61,558 bases of DNA from an uncultured Lachnospiraceae bacterium (GCA_947176065.1 CAMWPB010000021.1:1-61558); one strand, 5' to 3'; positions 27,411-36,929 are shown, counted from the stretch's first letter. Program-made: numbers and translations. Notes: generated by a model from the sequence alone, not told the origin.

Positions 27411-29252
27411 TCATAAGCTCCCGTTTTCTTTGCAGTAATAGCTGCTCTGCATTTCAAACATCCGGGCATAGGCATTACCCGCATCCATCAGTTCTTCGTG
27501 GGTTCCCGTCTCCACGATCTTTCCATCCTCCATCAAAATGATCCGGTCCGAAAATTTCGTGCTGGCAAGCCTGTGAGAAATGAAAACCGCCGTTTTTCCC
27601 CGGCTGAACTGGTTGTAATGGTCGTACACCTCGCTCTCGGCAATCGGGTCAAGCGCCGCCGTTGGCTCATCCAGAACCATAACGGGCGCATTCTTATACA
27701 AAGCCCTTGCCAGCAAAAACCGCTGCTTTTGCCCGCCGGACAGCTCTATACCGTCCTCCGTCATCATCTTAGTCATATAGCTTTGCATATAAATTCCCTG
27801 CTCCTGAAACGTCTCTTTCAGGCCGGCCTGTTCCAACGCCGTCCACGCCCTCTCCTCATCCACCCATTCCGCACGGTCCATGGCAAGATTTTCTCCTACC
27901 GTGAAAGGCAGAATCAGCGTCTCCTGAAACACAATCGAAAACAGTTGATACCACTCTTCCCTGGGAAACTCATTTCTGTCGATTCCGTTTATGAGAATCC
28001 GGCCTTCGTCCGGCTCATACATACCGCACAAAAGTTTTACCAGCGTTGTCTTACCCGCGCCATTGACTCCCACAAGAGCGAGCTTCTCTCCGGCATGAAT
28101 GGTCAGGTTCAAATCCCGAAATACGGTTTTGTCCCCCTCCTCCGTGTTCTTGTAGGCAAAGCTCACATGCTGAAAAGTAATTTCAGGCGGCAGCGTCAGC
28201 CGGTCGATATGTCTGTTTCCGCTTTTTCGGTTTTCCTCCGGCAGCACCAGATAGGCCCTGATATAATCCGTACCGTTCGCTGCGCCGCGCAGTATGGCAA
28301 GCGAGCTCATCATGCTGTTGACGAACCCGGAAAAACCCGTCACGGCTCCGAAATACAGCACAAACTCCCCGGCGCTCACACTGCCCGCCTGCGTCTGGTA
28401 CAGGAGATAGGCATACGCGCCCAGATTGCGCACTGCCGATAAGACAAGCCCTGCCCTCTCATAAAAAGCATCCTTTTTCTTTGACAGCTCCGCTAATTTT
28501 CGAAGCTCCCGGAGCGTCTGGTCACGCAGGCCTGTCATCCAGTCCTTCATCCCGTAAATACGGATATCCTTTGCACCATATACGTTTCCCATCGCATTCT
28601 CCACACACTGAAAATGTTTCTGGGCCAGCGCCTTTTTCTCACGCAGGGATTCCTCATACCTGATATGTCTCATACTGATTCCGTAGTTAATCAGCGCCAG
28701 AACAAGCAGAACCGCAAACATCGGCACACTCAGATAAGCAAGCACTGTCGAATACAAAAGGAAGCTGAGCGCATTCACGCACAGGTTAACCGTACCGTTC
28801 ACCATCAGGGAAACGGAACACCAGTCTCCGCCCCAGATCGCGTCGTAGACCTTCCAATACAGTTTTTTGATCTCTCCCGATTCCTGATCCGCGTATCCCA
28901 GCCGCAGGCTTTTTAAAAAGAACATGCCCATAAGATTGGTTCTCTGGGTATTATACAGATTGTATTTTCCGGCTTCTACACCCTTTTTAACGCCACAGAC
29001 AAGCATCGTAAGAGTGCCAAAGCCTCCCAAAACAAGCAGCGCATGGCCCACCGGCGCCCTCTGTTCTACCAGATCTATGGCAATCTTTGGCAGATATATC
29101 ATAAATAACGGCAAAAGCGCGCCAAGAATGATCTCTATCCCACAAAACACAAGTACAAACGGTTCATATTTCTTATAATAGCGGATATAAAACCAGATAT
29201 CGCTTATGATCGTGTTGTGTTTCAGTTCCCGTCCCCTGTTCTGTGATTCCAT
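27411..29252 (-). CDS. ABC exporter, fused membrane and ATPase domains (first of a pair)
   Basis: 613 aa with the same layout: membrane domain (about 20-340) and ATPase (about 365-600) carrying GVNGAGKTT, VFQETL, LSGGQKQR and VLDEPTAALDP. ATG at 29252 follows GGGGAGG. No peptidase C39 domain is present at the N-terminus, so it is not a classical leader-processing exporter. The substrate is unknown. Confidence 0.88.
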   Translation of the reverse strand: MESQNRGRELKHNTIISDIWFYIRYYKKYEPFVLVFCGIEIILGALLPLFMIYLPKIAIDLVEQRAPVGHALLVLGGFGTLTMLVCGVKKGVEAGKYNLYNTQRTNLMGMFFLKSLRLGYADQESGEIKKLYWKVYDAIWGGDWCSVSLMVNGTVNLCVNALSFLLYSTVLAYLSVPMFAVLLVLALINYGISMRHIRYEESLREKKALAQKHFQCVENAMGNVYGAKDIRIYGMKDWMTGLRDQTLRELRKLAELSKKKDAFYERAGLVLSAVRNLGAYAYLLYQTQAGSVSAGEFVLYFGAVTGFSGFVNSMMSSLAILRGAANGTDYIRAYLVLPEENRKSGNRHIDRLTLPPEITFQHVSFAYKNTEEGDKTVFRDLNLTIHAGEKLALVGVNGAGKTTLVKLLCGMYEPDEGRILINGIDRNEFPREEWYQLFSIVFQETLILPFTVGENLAMDRAEWVDEERAWTALEQAGLKETFQEQGIYMQSYMTKMMTEDGIELSGGQKQRFLLARALYKNAPVMVLDEPTAALDPIAESEVYDHYNQFSRGKTAVFISHRLASTKFSDRIILMEDGKIVETGTHEELMDAGNAYARMFEMQSSYYCKENGSL

Positions 29253-29300
29253 TCTTCCTCCCCACGTCCGACATTTTTCCTAACAGGATTAAGCAAGCCT

Positions 29301-29340
29301 TCACCGGTTCCAAAGGCTGCAGACTGTCAGGAACCGGTGA
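29301..29340. repeat. Perfect 11-bp inverted repeat upstream of the ABC pair
   Basis: TCACCGGTTCC (29301-29311) and GGAACCGGTGA (29330-29340) around an 18-base loop. There is no T-run, so it is not a simple terminator. It could be an operator or leader structure. A TTGACA is visible at about 29354-29359 on the minus strand, but no matching -10 box was found. Confidence 0.6.
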
Positions 29341-29386
29341 CTTATCGTATGATCTGTCAATACCATAACACAGCCGGCTTCCCCGT

Positions 29387-29421
29387 AAAAAAAATGTGCA
29401 CGAGCGGTCATACTCGTGCAC
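29387..29421 (-). terminator. Terminator of the two-component system genes
   Basis: Minus strand stem GTGCACGAG/CTCGTGCAC (29396-29421) followed by eight T, 18 bases after the sensor kinase stop. Confidence 0.85.
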
Positions 29422-29438
29422 GAATGGCATGATAAAAT

Positions 29439-30188
29439 TTACAGAGGGAGCATAATCTCCGTAGCAAATACGCCCTCCTCGTGCTGTCTATCCAAATAGC
29501 CGTGGTACTTGTCCACTACCTTGTCAATACGCATGAGACCAAACCCATGTCCGTCTGCATTTCTGGCAGATATATAGAGAGCGCCCAGCTTTTTCGGGGA
29601 CTCGCCAACCGCGTTGATCACATAAATATAGAGCTGCCCCTTCAGGATGTCCATGTAGACACGGATAAAACGCTCCCCCTCCTGCCGTATCCTCATGCAA
29701 GCCTCGATGGCATTGTCCATCAGATTCCCAATAATCAGACAGATATCCACCTCCGACAGGGAAGTGTCCAGCTCCTTCGGCACCACCGCTTTCGCTTCTA
29801 CCGCGATTCCTTTGGACGCGGCAACGGAGAGCTTACTGTTCAGGATGGCATCTACCATTACATTTCCCGTCTTAATAACCGTATCCACCGTAGTCAGATC
29901 CTGCTCCAGTTCATTCAGATAGATTTCCAGCTCTTTCAGATTTCCCATTGCAAGATGCGCCTTCATGGTCTGTATGTGATTGTGATAGTCATGCCGCCAT
30001 CCTCTCGTCTGACGGTACATATTCTGCACCTCTTCACAGTGCTTTTGTAGCAGATCGCTCTGATAACGGAGCGTGCGCCTGTCTACCAGAAGGCCGACCA
30101 CATGACGCAGAACGGCCGCCGCTGCCGCAAGTACAGCCACAGCAGCAATGACCGCAACTATCCATATCGTCGGTATTTCCTGTGCCAT
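29439..30188 (-). CDS. GHKL-family sensor histidine kinase (AgrC-like C-terminal half)
   Basis: 249 aa from ATG 30188 (GGAG 7 bases upstream). It has a single N-terminal membrane segment (about 8-32), a dimerisation helix with the likely phospho-acceptor RHDYHNH, and an ATPase domain with the N-box NLMDNAIEAC and GHGFGLMRIDKVV. It lacks the multi-helix sensor of AgrC, so any peptide sensing would need another protein. It is 91 bases downstream of its LytTR partner. Confidence 0.85.
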   Translation of the reverse strand: MAQEIPTIWIVAVIAAVAVLAAAAAVLRHVVGLLVDRRTLRYQSDLLQKHCEEVQNMYRQTRGWRHDYHNHIQTMKAHLAMGNLKELEIYLNELEQDLTTVDTVIKTGNVMVDAILNSKLSVAASKGIAVEAKAVVPKELDTSLSEVDICLIIGNLMDNAIEACMRIRQEGERFIRVYMDILKGQLYIYVINAVGESPKKLGALYISARNADGHGFGLMRIDKVVDKYHGYLDRQHEEGVFATEIMLPL

Positions 30189-30279
30189 ATTACACTCCGT
30201 TCCGAAAGGCTTGCGCGCTAGGTCAGCGCAAATCCCATCTTCTCTCCTTCTGTACCATACCCCGCCGCTTCTCGTCCGG

Positions 30280-31017
30280 CTACAACCCGCCTTCCCGGAT
30301 CCGGCAAAAATGTGCGATAAACGCACGGTTCACCTCCGCATACATGCGCCTGCTTATCGGAATCACACTCCCACTGTCCATTATCAGTTCTGTCTTTCCG
30401 ATCCGGCGGATGCTTTCCGTGCGGCACAGATAGGAGCGGTGACACCTGATAAAGCCGTGCGCCTGTAGCTGCCGCGCCATCCCGGAAATGCTCTCTGTAA
30501 TTTCTGTCTGCCTGCATCCCCCGGGCCCGGTGTATGTTTCCACCACACAGCCGTGTCCCCTCGCCTCGACATAAGAGATATGGCTGACGGCCAGTTTCAT
30601 CGTCTCCTCTCTCCCGTGTACCAGCACGAAGGCTTCTTTGCGTCTTCGCTGCATCACCTTATCCATACACAGGCCGACCTTCTCCATGCTGATCGGTTTC
30701 AGCAGATAGTGGAGCGCCGCCACTTCGTAACCGCATCCCATATAATCCGTGATGCCTGTGGTAAATACAATGGCGATTTCCCCGTCCTTCTCTCTCACCT
30801 TCTCCGCCATCTCGACGCCGTTCATTTCCCCCATCTGAATATCCACGAAGAGTATGTCAAAATCATTCGTCTCCTCCCAGACAAAGAGAAACCCTTCCGC
30901 GCTCACAAACTCCCGTATCGAGACTTTCTGTCCATGTGCCCCGCCCCATGTGCGCAGATACGCCGAAAGCAGCTCCGTATGTGATTGTTCGTCCTCGATG
31001 ATGGCTATTTTTATCAT
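30280..31017 (-). CDS. LytTR-family response regulator
   Basis: 245 aa. Receiver domain (MIKIAIIEDEQSH; phospho-Asp in FVDIQMGEMNG; Lys in LLKPIS) followed by a LytTR DNA-binding domain (about 140-240: SYVEARGHGCVV, FIRCHRSYLC). AgrA/VirR-like regulators of this kind typically control exporters and peptides, here most likely the downstream ABC pair. No real ribosome binding site precedes ATG 31017, and the -10 box ends only 9 bases upstream, so the transcript may be leaderless. Confidence 0.87.
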   Translation of the reverse strand: MIKIAIIEDEQSHTELLSAYLRTWGGAHGQKVSIREFVSAEGFLFVWEETNDFDILFVDIQMGEMNGVEMAEKVREKDGEIAIVFTTGITDYMGCGYEVAALHYLLKPISMEKVGLCMDKVMQRRRKEAFVLVHGREETMKLAVSHISYVEARGHGCVVETYTGPGGCRQTEITESISGMARQLQAHGFIRCHRSYLCRTESIRRIGKTELIMDSGSVIPISRRMYAEVNRAFIAHFCRIREGGL

Positions 31018-31026
31018 TTCTACACT

Positions 31027-31055
31027 ATTATATAAAGTTTTTATGCCAAAAACAA
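31027..31055 (-). promoter_or_regulatory. Promoter abutting the LytTR regulator start
   Basis: Minus strand TTGTTT (31050-31055), 17-base spacer, TATAAT (31027-31032). The predicted start falls within about five bases of the ATG at 31017. Confidence 0.7.
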
Positions 31056-31072
31056 TGAAATAAACGCCCGTA

Positions 31073-34000
31073 TCAAACCAAATCTTTCTCCGAAATAAAA
31101 AGTTCATCCGAAACCGCAAACAGCCCTCCCGGAAACTTTCTTAAGCTTTCCAACAAACCGTTAACGCCATCTATCAGTTCGTCTCCCTCCTTCTCGGCCA
31201 AAACCCGCAACAACTCCCTAAAAATTCCAGGAACAAGTTTCTTTAATTTCATTCCGTTTTTCAGTATAAATTGCGATAACCTGTGATACTCATTACAGGC
31301 GTAACGCCAATAACTGTCTTCAATCGTCAAAATATCACCATCCCCATTTATCTCTGGCAGGAAAAAGAATGCCGGAAACAGGTCCATATAGGCATCCGGT
31401 ATCTTCTTCGTCTGTTTAGAGATAAAAACTTCACTATTATAACTTGCAAATTTAATCTGCAGCATATAATTCTCTCTTAAAAACGCCGCACACAAATGCT
31501 TATATAAGCTATCTGCTTCTATCCAAAATGATTTCGACGCAAGCCTCTGACATGATACATATCCTATTTTTTCTGTCTGCAATAATTGATCCGCCAGCTT
31601 ATCATTGGAGAGGTAGCCCTCACTTGTGTGAAAGACCAGTTGTTTTGCCAGATCGCTTCTCTCACATAACAGATTGCAATAATTCTTCATTGCCAGAAGT
31701 GAATAACCTGTCCCGCTTTCTCTTGACAAAATTCTATTTCTCACGAATCCCTGCCGCGTAAGCCTCTGTCTGATCACGGCTATTTCGCTGTCTGTTTCCA
31801 AAGTAAGGCCACGCACGCCATCACGCGCCACATCCATCTGCGGGCGATACTTATCTTTAAACAAAATAATTGCCGCGAGATTCCCGTCTCTGTCGTCTCC
31901 GAAAAGGAAATTGGCATCTCCGCACAATATGCCATTGTGGGCTGCAATACTATATAATCCTGTATTCTTTATCGTTTTTTTGAAATACTTATCATACCAT
32001 TCAAGTTCTGATAGTGAACAAATACTGAAAGTCCATTCCCTCTGTAACTTTTCAAATGCCTTGAAAGTTCTGACATCACCTTCGTTTATCCCGGAATAAC
32101 CGTTTTCCTCCATTAATTTTCTTACTTTATCTGTTTCTTCATTCAATTTCTCTTCTGAAATCCCATACGCCTCCTGCATGTGCCGCTTCCAGGCTGTTTC
32201 ATCTGCATAATTTTCTAATACAGCCTCTAATACTGCTTTCATACTTCTATCATGAGAATATTGCATACTGATTTTTTGCTTTAAAATCTGCTTCATATGA
32301 TTTCGGTTCCGCAAATTGCTATCCACTATATCCATCAGCCCCTTAAAATCATCGTCAAAAATCAATCCAATTTTTATTCCCAGTCTATCCCTTTCCTTAT
32401 TTACATATAAGCTGACGCTCACCTCTGCTTTCCCATACGTATTTCCCAATTTTAACCTGACAGGATCATGTTTCCCCTCGACTTTTGCTGTCAACACTGC
32501 CCCCTTCAAAAATGGCACGCTTGTATAGTCCTTTAACGAGGTGCACTTTAGCAGCAGCTTCGGCGGATTTTTGAAAGAAATTTCCGGCACCTGAGTATAC
32601 AACTCGTTTAATTCTTCCCCGGGAATCGCAAATTCCATCAATCCCTTTTCGTTTAAATGAGCCGACGGATTGATTGCATCCAGCGCATCCATAAAATTTT
32701 CTTCTGTCAGATAATCGCAGGAACCCTCGTCTCCATCATAGTGGATCGCAACGGGCGGATAAACCACGTATTTGTCCACAATCTCTTTAAAACCTCTGTA
32801 TTTTCCTGTCTGATAAAGATTGGTGCGAACCGCGATCACCGTACCCGCCTGTGTCAGATATTGCGACTTTTCCTTTTCTGTCACTCCCTTCATCGGTCCC
32901 GGCATGTGTTTTTTGTCTTTATCTGACAAATAGAAATATCCGTTTATCCCATGCATACTTAACCGCAGCGCCGGATAAAATGTTGCCCCTTCTTTAAAGT
33001 GCTTTGTACTGACCTCTACCTGATTGGTCTGATCGTCCCCCATAAAACAGGATAAGATCCCTATGCCAAACCTGCTGATCGGCATATAGTCAGCGTCCGC
33101 GTTACACTGCAATTTTGACTTTAAAAATGTGTCTGACGAATAATAGGAACTCCCTATCTTCAAAAAATAGTTCATTATAACGTCTTCCGTCATACCTGTT
33201 CCGTTGTCTTCAATCCGGAACCAGTGATACCCCTCCTGATCCATCCAGCACCGGATGTTTATCTGCCCTTTCCAGCCGGACGGTAAGTTTTTGTCTAACT
33301 GCTCCCTTGTGCGGACGGCGTCAATCGCATTCTGAATCAGCTCCCTCACAAATACGGCCGGGTCACTGTATAAGTCCTTGCCAATGAGCAATTCCAATAT
33401 TTTATCCTGATCCAGTGACAACCGGTATTGTCCTGAAACATATCCTTCGGATTTTATATTCCGCTTAATCTTTCCGGGCAGAATAAAATCCTGCCATCTG
33501 CCCGCGAATCGTTTTAACAGCTTACCGCAATTGTTTAGCTCCTGATCAACCCAGTCAAGATAACAATTGACCGTCTGCTCCACCTGCATGGATTTACAGG
33601 TTGCACTGTAATCCAGTGGATACATATGTACACGGTTATTGATGTGTAAAAAGTCAAATCCCCGGGATGCCAGATGTTTATCCCATTCTTCTTTGCTTTT
33701 CAGCGTATTGGCGTCATCCGCTTTTTGAAATCCGCTATATTTATAAACCGCTTCCGGCGCCCTGCTTGTGTCAAAATCCAATATATCCGCCAGTCGCAGT
33801 AATATTGCGCAGAACTTAAGATCAACCGTTGTTGTCGTTTCCATTTCATCCAGAGAAGATATATTCTCTCCGTGGCTCTGACAGACACTTATCAGATTTT
33901 CTCTGTCTGCCTTTCCCTCCAGCACGTCTGGCCACTCCTTAGCAAAAAGAAGATCCATAACCCGTTCATGATGAATGCTGCGAAGATAATTCTGAATCAT

Positions 34001-34441
34001 ATCGTCAGTCATAACCGGAGCCGTATTCCCCGAAGAGTAAGCCTTTACATATTCACTGTGGTTATTTTCCAAATATTTATCTAATCTGTCTGCATCGCCA
34101 AGCAGCTCTTCCTTTTCTTCCTCACTACAGCTCATCCCGATATCATGACAGCAGGCGGACATAATAAGCATTGCCGCCTCATCCCTTGTCAGTTGATCCA
34201 GATGATCTCCCAGCAGGTACGTCATCAACTGCATGACATTACAAATATGCGTTTCATTATGCAGTGTAAACATTGGAAACGTATCACGAATGGTTTCCGC
34301 CCGTTCTACACCATACTGGCAGATTTTCTTAACCGCTGCCAAATATTCATTTCCAATCTGCCGCTCCTTTTGGACAACTGCATCTTCTTCCCTGACTTTT
34401 TCCTCCAGTACTTCCCACAATTTCTCATTCGTAAATCCCAT
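31073..34441 (-). CDS. HD-domain phosphohydrolase fused to Hsp90-type GHKL ATPase
   Basis: 1122 aa. Residues about 1-315 form an HD phosphohydrolase-like domain: H61 and H65 in LHNETHICNV, H99-D100 in SACCHDIG, and D219 in LRLADILDFD, so the metal ligands look intact. Residues about 340-600 are an Hsp90/GHKL ATPase with N-box VRELIQNAIDAV (E367, N371), DNGTGM (412-417) and SRFGIGILSCF. About 520 further residues follow without a recognised domain. HD-plus-Hsp90 fusions occur in predicted bacterial conflict systems, but the activity is untested to my knowledge. The start is ATG 34441 after AGGGGGA. The gene is visibly more AT-rich than its neighbours and lies next to a tRNA gene, which fits acquisition by transfer. 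No transmembrane segments. Confidence 0.8.
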   Translation of the reverse strand: MGFTNEKLWEVLEEKVREEDAVVQKERQIGNEYLAAVKKICQYGVERAETIRDTFPMFTLHNETHICNVMQLMTYLLGDHLDQLTRDEAAMLIMSACCHDIGMSCSEEEKEELLGDADRLDKYLENNHSEYVKAYSSGNTAPVMTDDMIQNYLRSIHHERVMDLLFAKEWPDVLEGKADRENLISVCQSHGENISSLDEMETTTTVDLKFCAILLRLADILDFDTSRAPEAVYKYSGFQKADDANTLKSKEEWDKHLASRGFDFLHINNRVHMYPLDYSATCKSMQVEQTVNCYLDWVDQELNNCGKLLKRFAGRWQDFILPGKIKRNIKSEGYVSGQYRLSLDQDKILELLIGKDLYSDPAVFVRELIQNAIDAVRTREQLDKNLPSGWKGQINIRCWMDQEGYHWFRIEDNGTGMTEDVIMNYFLKIGSSYYSSDTFLKSKLQCNADADYMPISRFGIGILSCFMGDDQTNQVEVSTKHFKEGATFYPALRLSMHGINGYFYLSDKDKKHMPGPMKGVTEKEKSQYLTQAGTVIAVRTNLYQTGKYRGFKEIVDKYVVYPPVAIHYDGDEGSCDYLTEENFMDALDAINPSAHLNEKGLMEFAIPGEELNELYTQVPEISFKNPPKLLLKCTSLKDYTSVPFLKGAVLTAKVEGKHDPVRLKLGNTYGKAEVSVSLYVNKERDRLGIKIGLIFDDDFKGLMDIVDSNLRNRNHMKQILKQKISMQYSHDRSMKAVLEAVLENYADETAWKRHMQEAYGISEEKLNEETDKVRKLMEENGYSGINEGDVRTFKAFEKLQREWTFSICSLSELEWYDKYFKKTIKNTGLYSIAAHNGILCGDANFLFGDDRDGNLAAIILFKDKYRPQMDVARDGVRGLTLETDSEIAVIRQRLTRQGFVRNRILSRESGTGYSLLAMKNYCNLLCERSDLAKQLVFHTSEGYLSNDKLADQLLQTEKIGYVSCQRLASKSFWIEADSLYKHLCAAFLRENYMLQIKFASYNSEVFISKQTKKIPDAYMDLFPAFFFLPEINGDGDILTIEDSYWRYACNEYHRLSQFILKNGMKLKKLVPGIFRELLRVLAEKEGDELIDGVNGLLESLRKFPGGLFAVSDELFISEKDLV

Positions 34442-34521
34442 GTTTGTTCCCCCTGTATCTGTAGCGAAACTTTTTAACAACATCGTATTCGTAAAATGCC
34501 CTGCTGTAAATATAAAACTGC

Positions 34522-34556
34522 AAAAAACCCCGATGCTCCATTCACATCGGGGTTTT
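34522..34556 (-). terminator. Terminator after tRNA-Gln
   Basis: Stem CCCCGATG/CATCGGGG (34528-34552) flanked by A and T runs, four bases after the tRNA end. Near-perfect intrinsic terminator. Confidence 0.9.
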
Positions 34557-34560
34557 CAAG

Positions 34561-34632
34561 CTGGGCTACAAGGATTCGAACCTTGAAATGACGGAGTCAG
34601 AGTCCGTTGCCTTACCGTTTGGCGATAGCCCA
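34561..34632 (-). tRNA. tRNA-Gln (anticodon CUG)
   Basis: 72 bases. Acceptor TGGGCTA/TAGCCCA with discriminator G, D-loop AAACGGTAAGGC, anticodon stem ACGGA/TCCGT with loop CTCTGAC (anticodon CTG), T-arm CAAGG-TTCGAAT-CCTTG. CCA is not encoded. It directly follows the glutamine synthetase gene. Confidence 0.95.
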
Positions 34633-34645
34633 TCAACAATTAACG

Positions 34646-34674
34646 ATTATAGCGGAAAAAGGGCCGTTTGGCAA
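34646..34674 (-). promoter_or_regulatory. tRNA-Gln promoter nested in the glnN terminator
   Basis: Minus strand TTGCCA (34669-34674), 17-base spacer, TATAAT (34646-34651). The -35 box occupies the loop of the upstream terminator hairpin. Confidence 0.75.
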
Positions 34675-34685
34675 GCCCTTTTTCC
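34654..34685 (-). terminator. Terminator of the type III glutamine synthetase gene
   Basis: A perfect 11-bp stem GGAAAAAGGGC/GCCCTTTTTCC (34654-34664 with 34675-34685), with the T-run inside the 3' arm, 34 bases after the stop. Confidence 0.75.
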
Positions 34686-34718
34686 CACTTTTTTTAAAAT
34701 TTTTTAAATTTCTTTCAA

Positions 34719-36830
34719 TCAGATCTCAAACATCAGCTCACCGTAGGTCGGAATGGGCCAATATTCCTTATCCACGATCATTTCCAGCTCATCCGCCGGG
34801 GCGCGCAGCTCATCCATGGCCGCCCTGACCGTGTCCTTATAAAAGAACGCCTGTGCCTTTGCATCTTCCATGACGGAAGCCTCTTTCTCCGCCTTTTTCA
34901 GTTTCTCAAGAGCCGTCTGCATTGCCCTCAGCTTTTCGCCGACAATCTGCAGAAGTTCGTCCTGCGTAGTCGCATCCGCGCCCGCCGTCTTCACCGCATT
35001 CACAGTGTCCGCAAGCACCTTTGTATAGCGGATGACTGCGGGAATAATCTGCTTGCCCGCCATGTCAATCATGGTAAGCGCCTCGATATTAATGGATTTC
35101 GCGTAAGTCTCGTAAATAATCTCCTCGCGGGACTCCAGCTCCACTTTCGTAAAGATGCCGAACTTCTCAAACAGTTTCACCGCCTTGTCGGTGGTCAGCG
35201 TGCCCGCTGCCTCGATCATGGACTTAATGTTCGGCAGGCCGCGTCTTGCAGCCTCCGCCACCCACTCGTCGGAATAGCCGTTGCCGTTGAAGATGATTCT
35301 CTGGTGCTCGGTCATATATTTCTTAATCAGATCGTGGATCGCCAGCTCCTTGTTCTCCGCTTTCTCCAGAATGTCAGCCGCCTCACAGAAAGCCTCCGCC
35401 ACGATCGCATTCAGCGTGGTGTTCGGGCTTGCGATAGAATCCGCGCTCCCCACCATACGGAACTCAAATTTGTTGCCCGTGAAAGCAAAGGGCGACGTTC
35501 TGTTCCTGTCGGTCGCATCCTTCTGGAAATCAGGCAGGGTGCTCACGCCCGTGAGGAGCTTTCCGCCCTCCTTGACAGAGGTTGCCTCGCCCGTCTCAAT
35601 CAACTGCGTCACCACATCCTCAAGCTGCTCACCGAGGAAAATGGAAATGATCGCCGGGGGCGCCTCGTTCGCACCCAGTCTGTGATCGTTGCCCACATCC
35701 GAGGCGGACTGGCGCAGCAGATCCGCGTGCACATCCACCGCTCTCATAACGCAGGCCAGCACCAGCAGGAACTGCACGTTCTCGTTGGGTGTCTCGCCGG
35801 GATCCAGCAGATTCACACCGTTGTCCGTGGTGATCGACCAGTTGTCATGCTTACCGGAACCATTCACTCCCGCATACGGTTTTTCATGTAATAAACAGCG
35901 CATGTTATGTTTAACAGCCACCCGCTTCATGGTCTCCATAACAATCTGGTTGTGATCCACCGCGATATTGGCCGTCTCGTAAATCGGTGCAAGCTCATGC
36001 TGGGCGGGAGCCACCTCGTTGTGCTGTGTCTTGGCCGTCACGCCGAGTTTCCACAGCTCCTCGTTGAGATCCTTCATGTACGCGCCCACACGCTCCCTGA
36101 TTACGCCGAAGTAGTGATCCTCCATCTCCTGACCCTTTGGCGCCGGCGCGCCGAAAAGGGTGCGTCCCGCAAACATCAGATCTGTCCTCTTCATATACAA
36201 ATCTTTATCCACCAGAAAATATTCCTGCTCGGGGCCGACAGAGGCAGTCACCTTGGTTGCCCCCGTATTGCCAAACAGCCGCACGATCCGCAGCGCCTGC
36301 TGGCTCAGCGCTTCCATGGAGCGCAGAAGCGGCGTCTTCTTATCCAGCGCCTCGCCTGTGTAGGAGCAGAATGCGGTCGGTATGCAGAGAACCGTGCCGC
36401 AGCCGGATTCCTTCAAAAACGCGGGAGATGTAATATCCCATGCGGTATAGCCTCTCGCCTCGAAGGTCGCCCGCAGTCCTCCCGAAGGGAAGGAGGATGC
36501 ATCCGGCTCGCCCTTAATCAGCTCCTTTCCGGAAAACTCCGTCAGCATTTTGCCCATCTCATCGGGATGGGATACGAAAGCGTCATGCTTCTCCGCGGTG
36601 ATGCCGGTAAGCGGCTGGAACCAGTGTGTATAGTGTGTCGCGCCGTTTTCTACCGCCCAGTCCTTCATCGCCTTGGCAACGATATTCGCAGTGCTCATTG
36701 ACAGCTCTCCGCCCTCATTCATAACCTTAACTACTTCCTTGTAGGCATTTCTTGTAAGACGCTCCTGCATCTTGCCGAGGGTGAACACATTCTTCGCAAA
36801 TATTTCTTCCACATTGAATACTTCTCTCAT
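34719..36830 (-). CDS. glnN: Glutamine synthetase type III
   Basis: 703 aa, the long GSIII form (glutamate + NH3 + ATP to glutamine), a cytoplasmic dodecamer. Features include HWFQPLTG and DAFVSHP near the start, [47 protein letters not shown], and the C-terminal helical region. ATG 36830 has GAGGAGG 7 bases upstream; the longer ORF start would overlap that box. The leader contains a terminator-like hairpin, so expression is probably attenuated in response to nitrogen. tRNA-Gln follows directly. Confidence 0.95.
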   Translation of the reverse strand: MREVFNVEEIFAKNVFTLGKMQERLTRNAYKEVVKVMNEGGELSMSTANIVAKAMKDWAVENGATHYTHWFQPLTGITAEKHDAFVSHPDEMGKMLTEFSGKELIKGEPDASSFPSGGLRATFEARGYTAWDITSPAFLKESGCGTVLCIPTAFCSYTGEALDKKTPLLRSMEALSQQALRIVRLFGNTGATKVTASVGPEQEYFLVDKDLYMKRTDLMFAGRTLFGAPAPKGQEMEDHYFGVIRERVGAYMKDLNEELWKLGVTAKTQHNEVAPAQHELAPIYETANIAVDHNQIVMETMKRVAVKHNMRCLLHEKPYAGVNGSGKHDNWSITTDNGVNLLDPGETPNENVQFLLVLACVMRAVDVHADLLRQSASDVGNDHRLGANEAPPAIISIFLGEQLEDVVTQLIETGEATSVKEGGKLLTGVSTLPDFQKDATDRNRTSPFAFTGNKFEFRMVGSADSIASPNTTLNAIVAEAFCEAADILEKAENKELAIHDLIKKYMTEHQRIIFNGNGYSDEWVAEAARRGLPNIKSMIEAAGTLTTDKAVKLFEKFGIFTKVELESREEIIYETYAKSINIEALTMIDMAGKQIIPAVIRYTKVLADTVNAVKTAGADATTQDELLQIVGEKLRAMQTALEKLKKAEKEASVMEDAKAQAFFYKDTVRAAMDELRAPADELEMIVDKEYWPIPTYGELMFEI

Positions 36831-36853
36831 AATCATCCTCCTCACCCGGCTTC

Positions 36854-36892
36854 AAAAAAATGCGTTCCAAAAAAACTCCTTTTTTGGAACGC
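36854..36892 (-). promoter_or_regulatory. Attenuator-like hairpin in the glnN leader
   Basis: Minus strand GGCGTTCC and an A-run pair with a T-run and GGAACGC (36862-36892; 13-bp stem with GGAGT near the loop), followed by seven T. This is an intrinsic terminator inside the 5' leader, about 25 bases before the start codon. Clostridial glutamine synthetase genes are known to be controlled by ANTAR antiterminators at such sites. Confidence 0.7.
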
Positions 36893-36929
36893 CATCGTTC
36901 TGAATACCTGTATACAATTTACGTTTATA

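Noticed and set aside
29173..29430. 85-aa minus-strand ORF before the ABC exporter, considered as a precursor peptide
   Set aside because: No ribosome binding site; it covers the terminator, the inverted repeat and the start of the ABC gene in another frame; no leader-peptide motif.
24659..34632. Prophage or integrative element
   Set aside because: No integrase, recombinase, replication, relaxase or structural phage gene was found; only an accessory-looking gene content.
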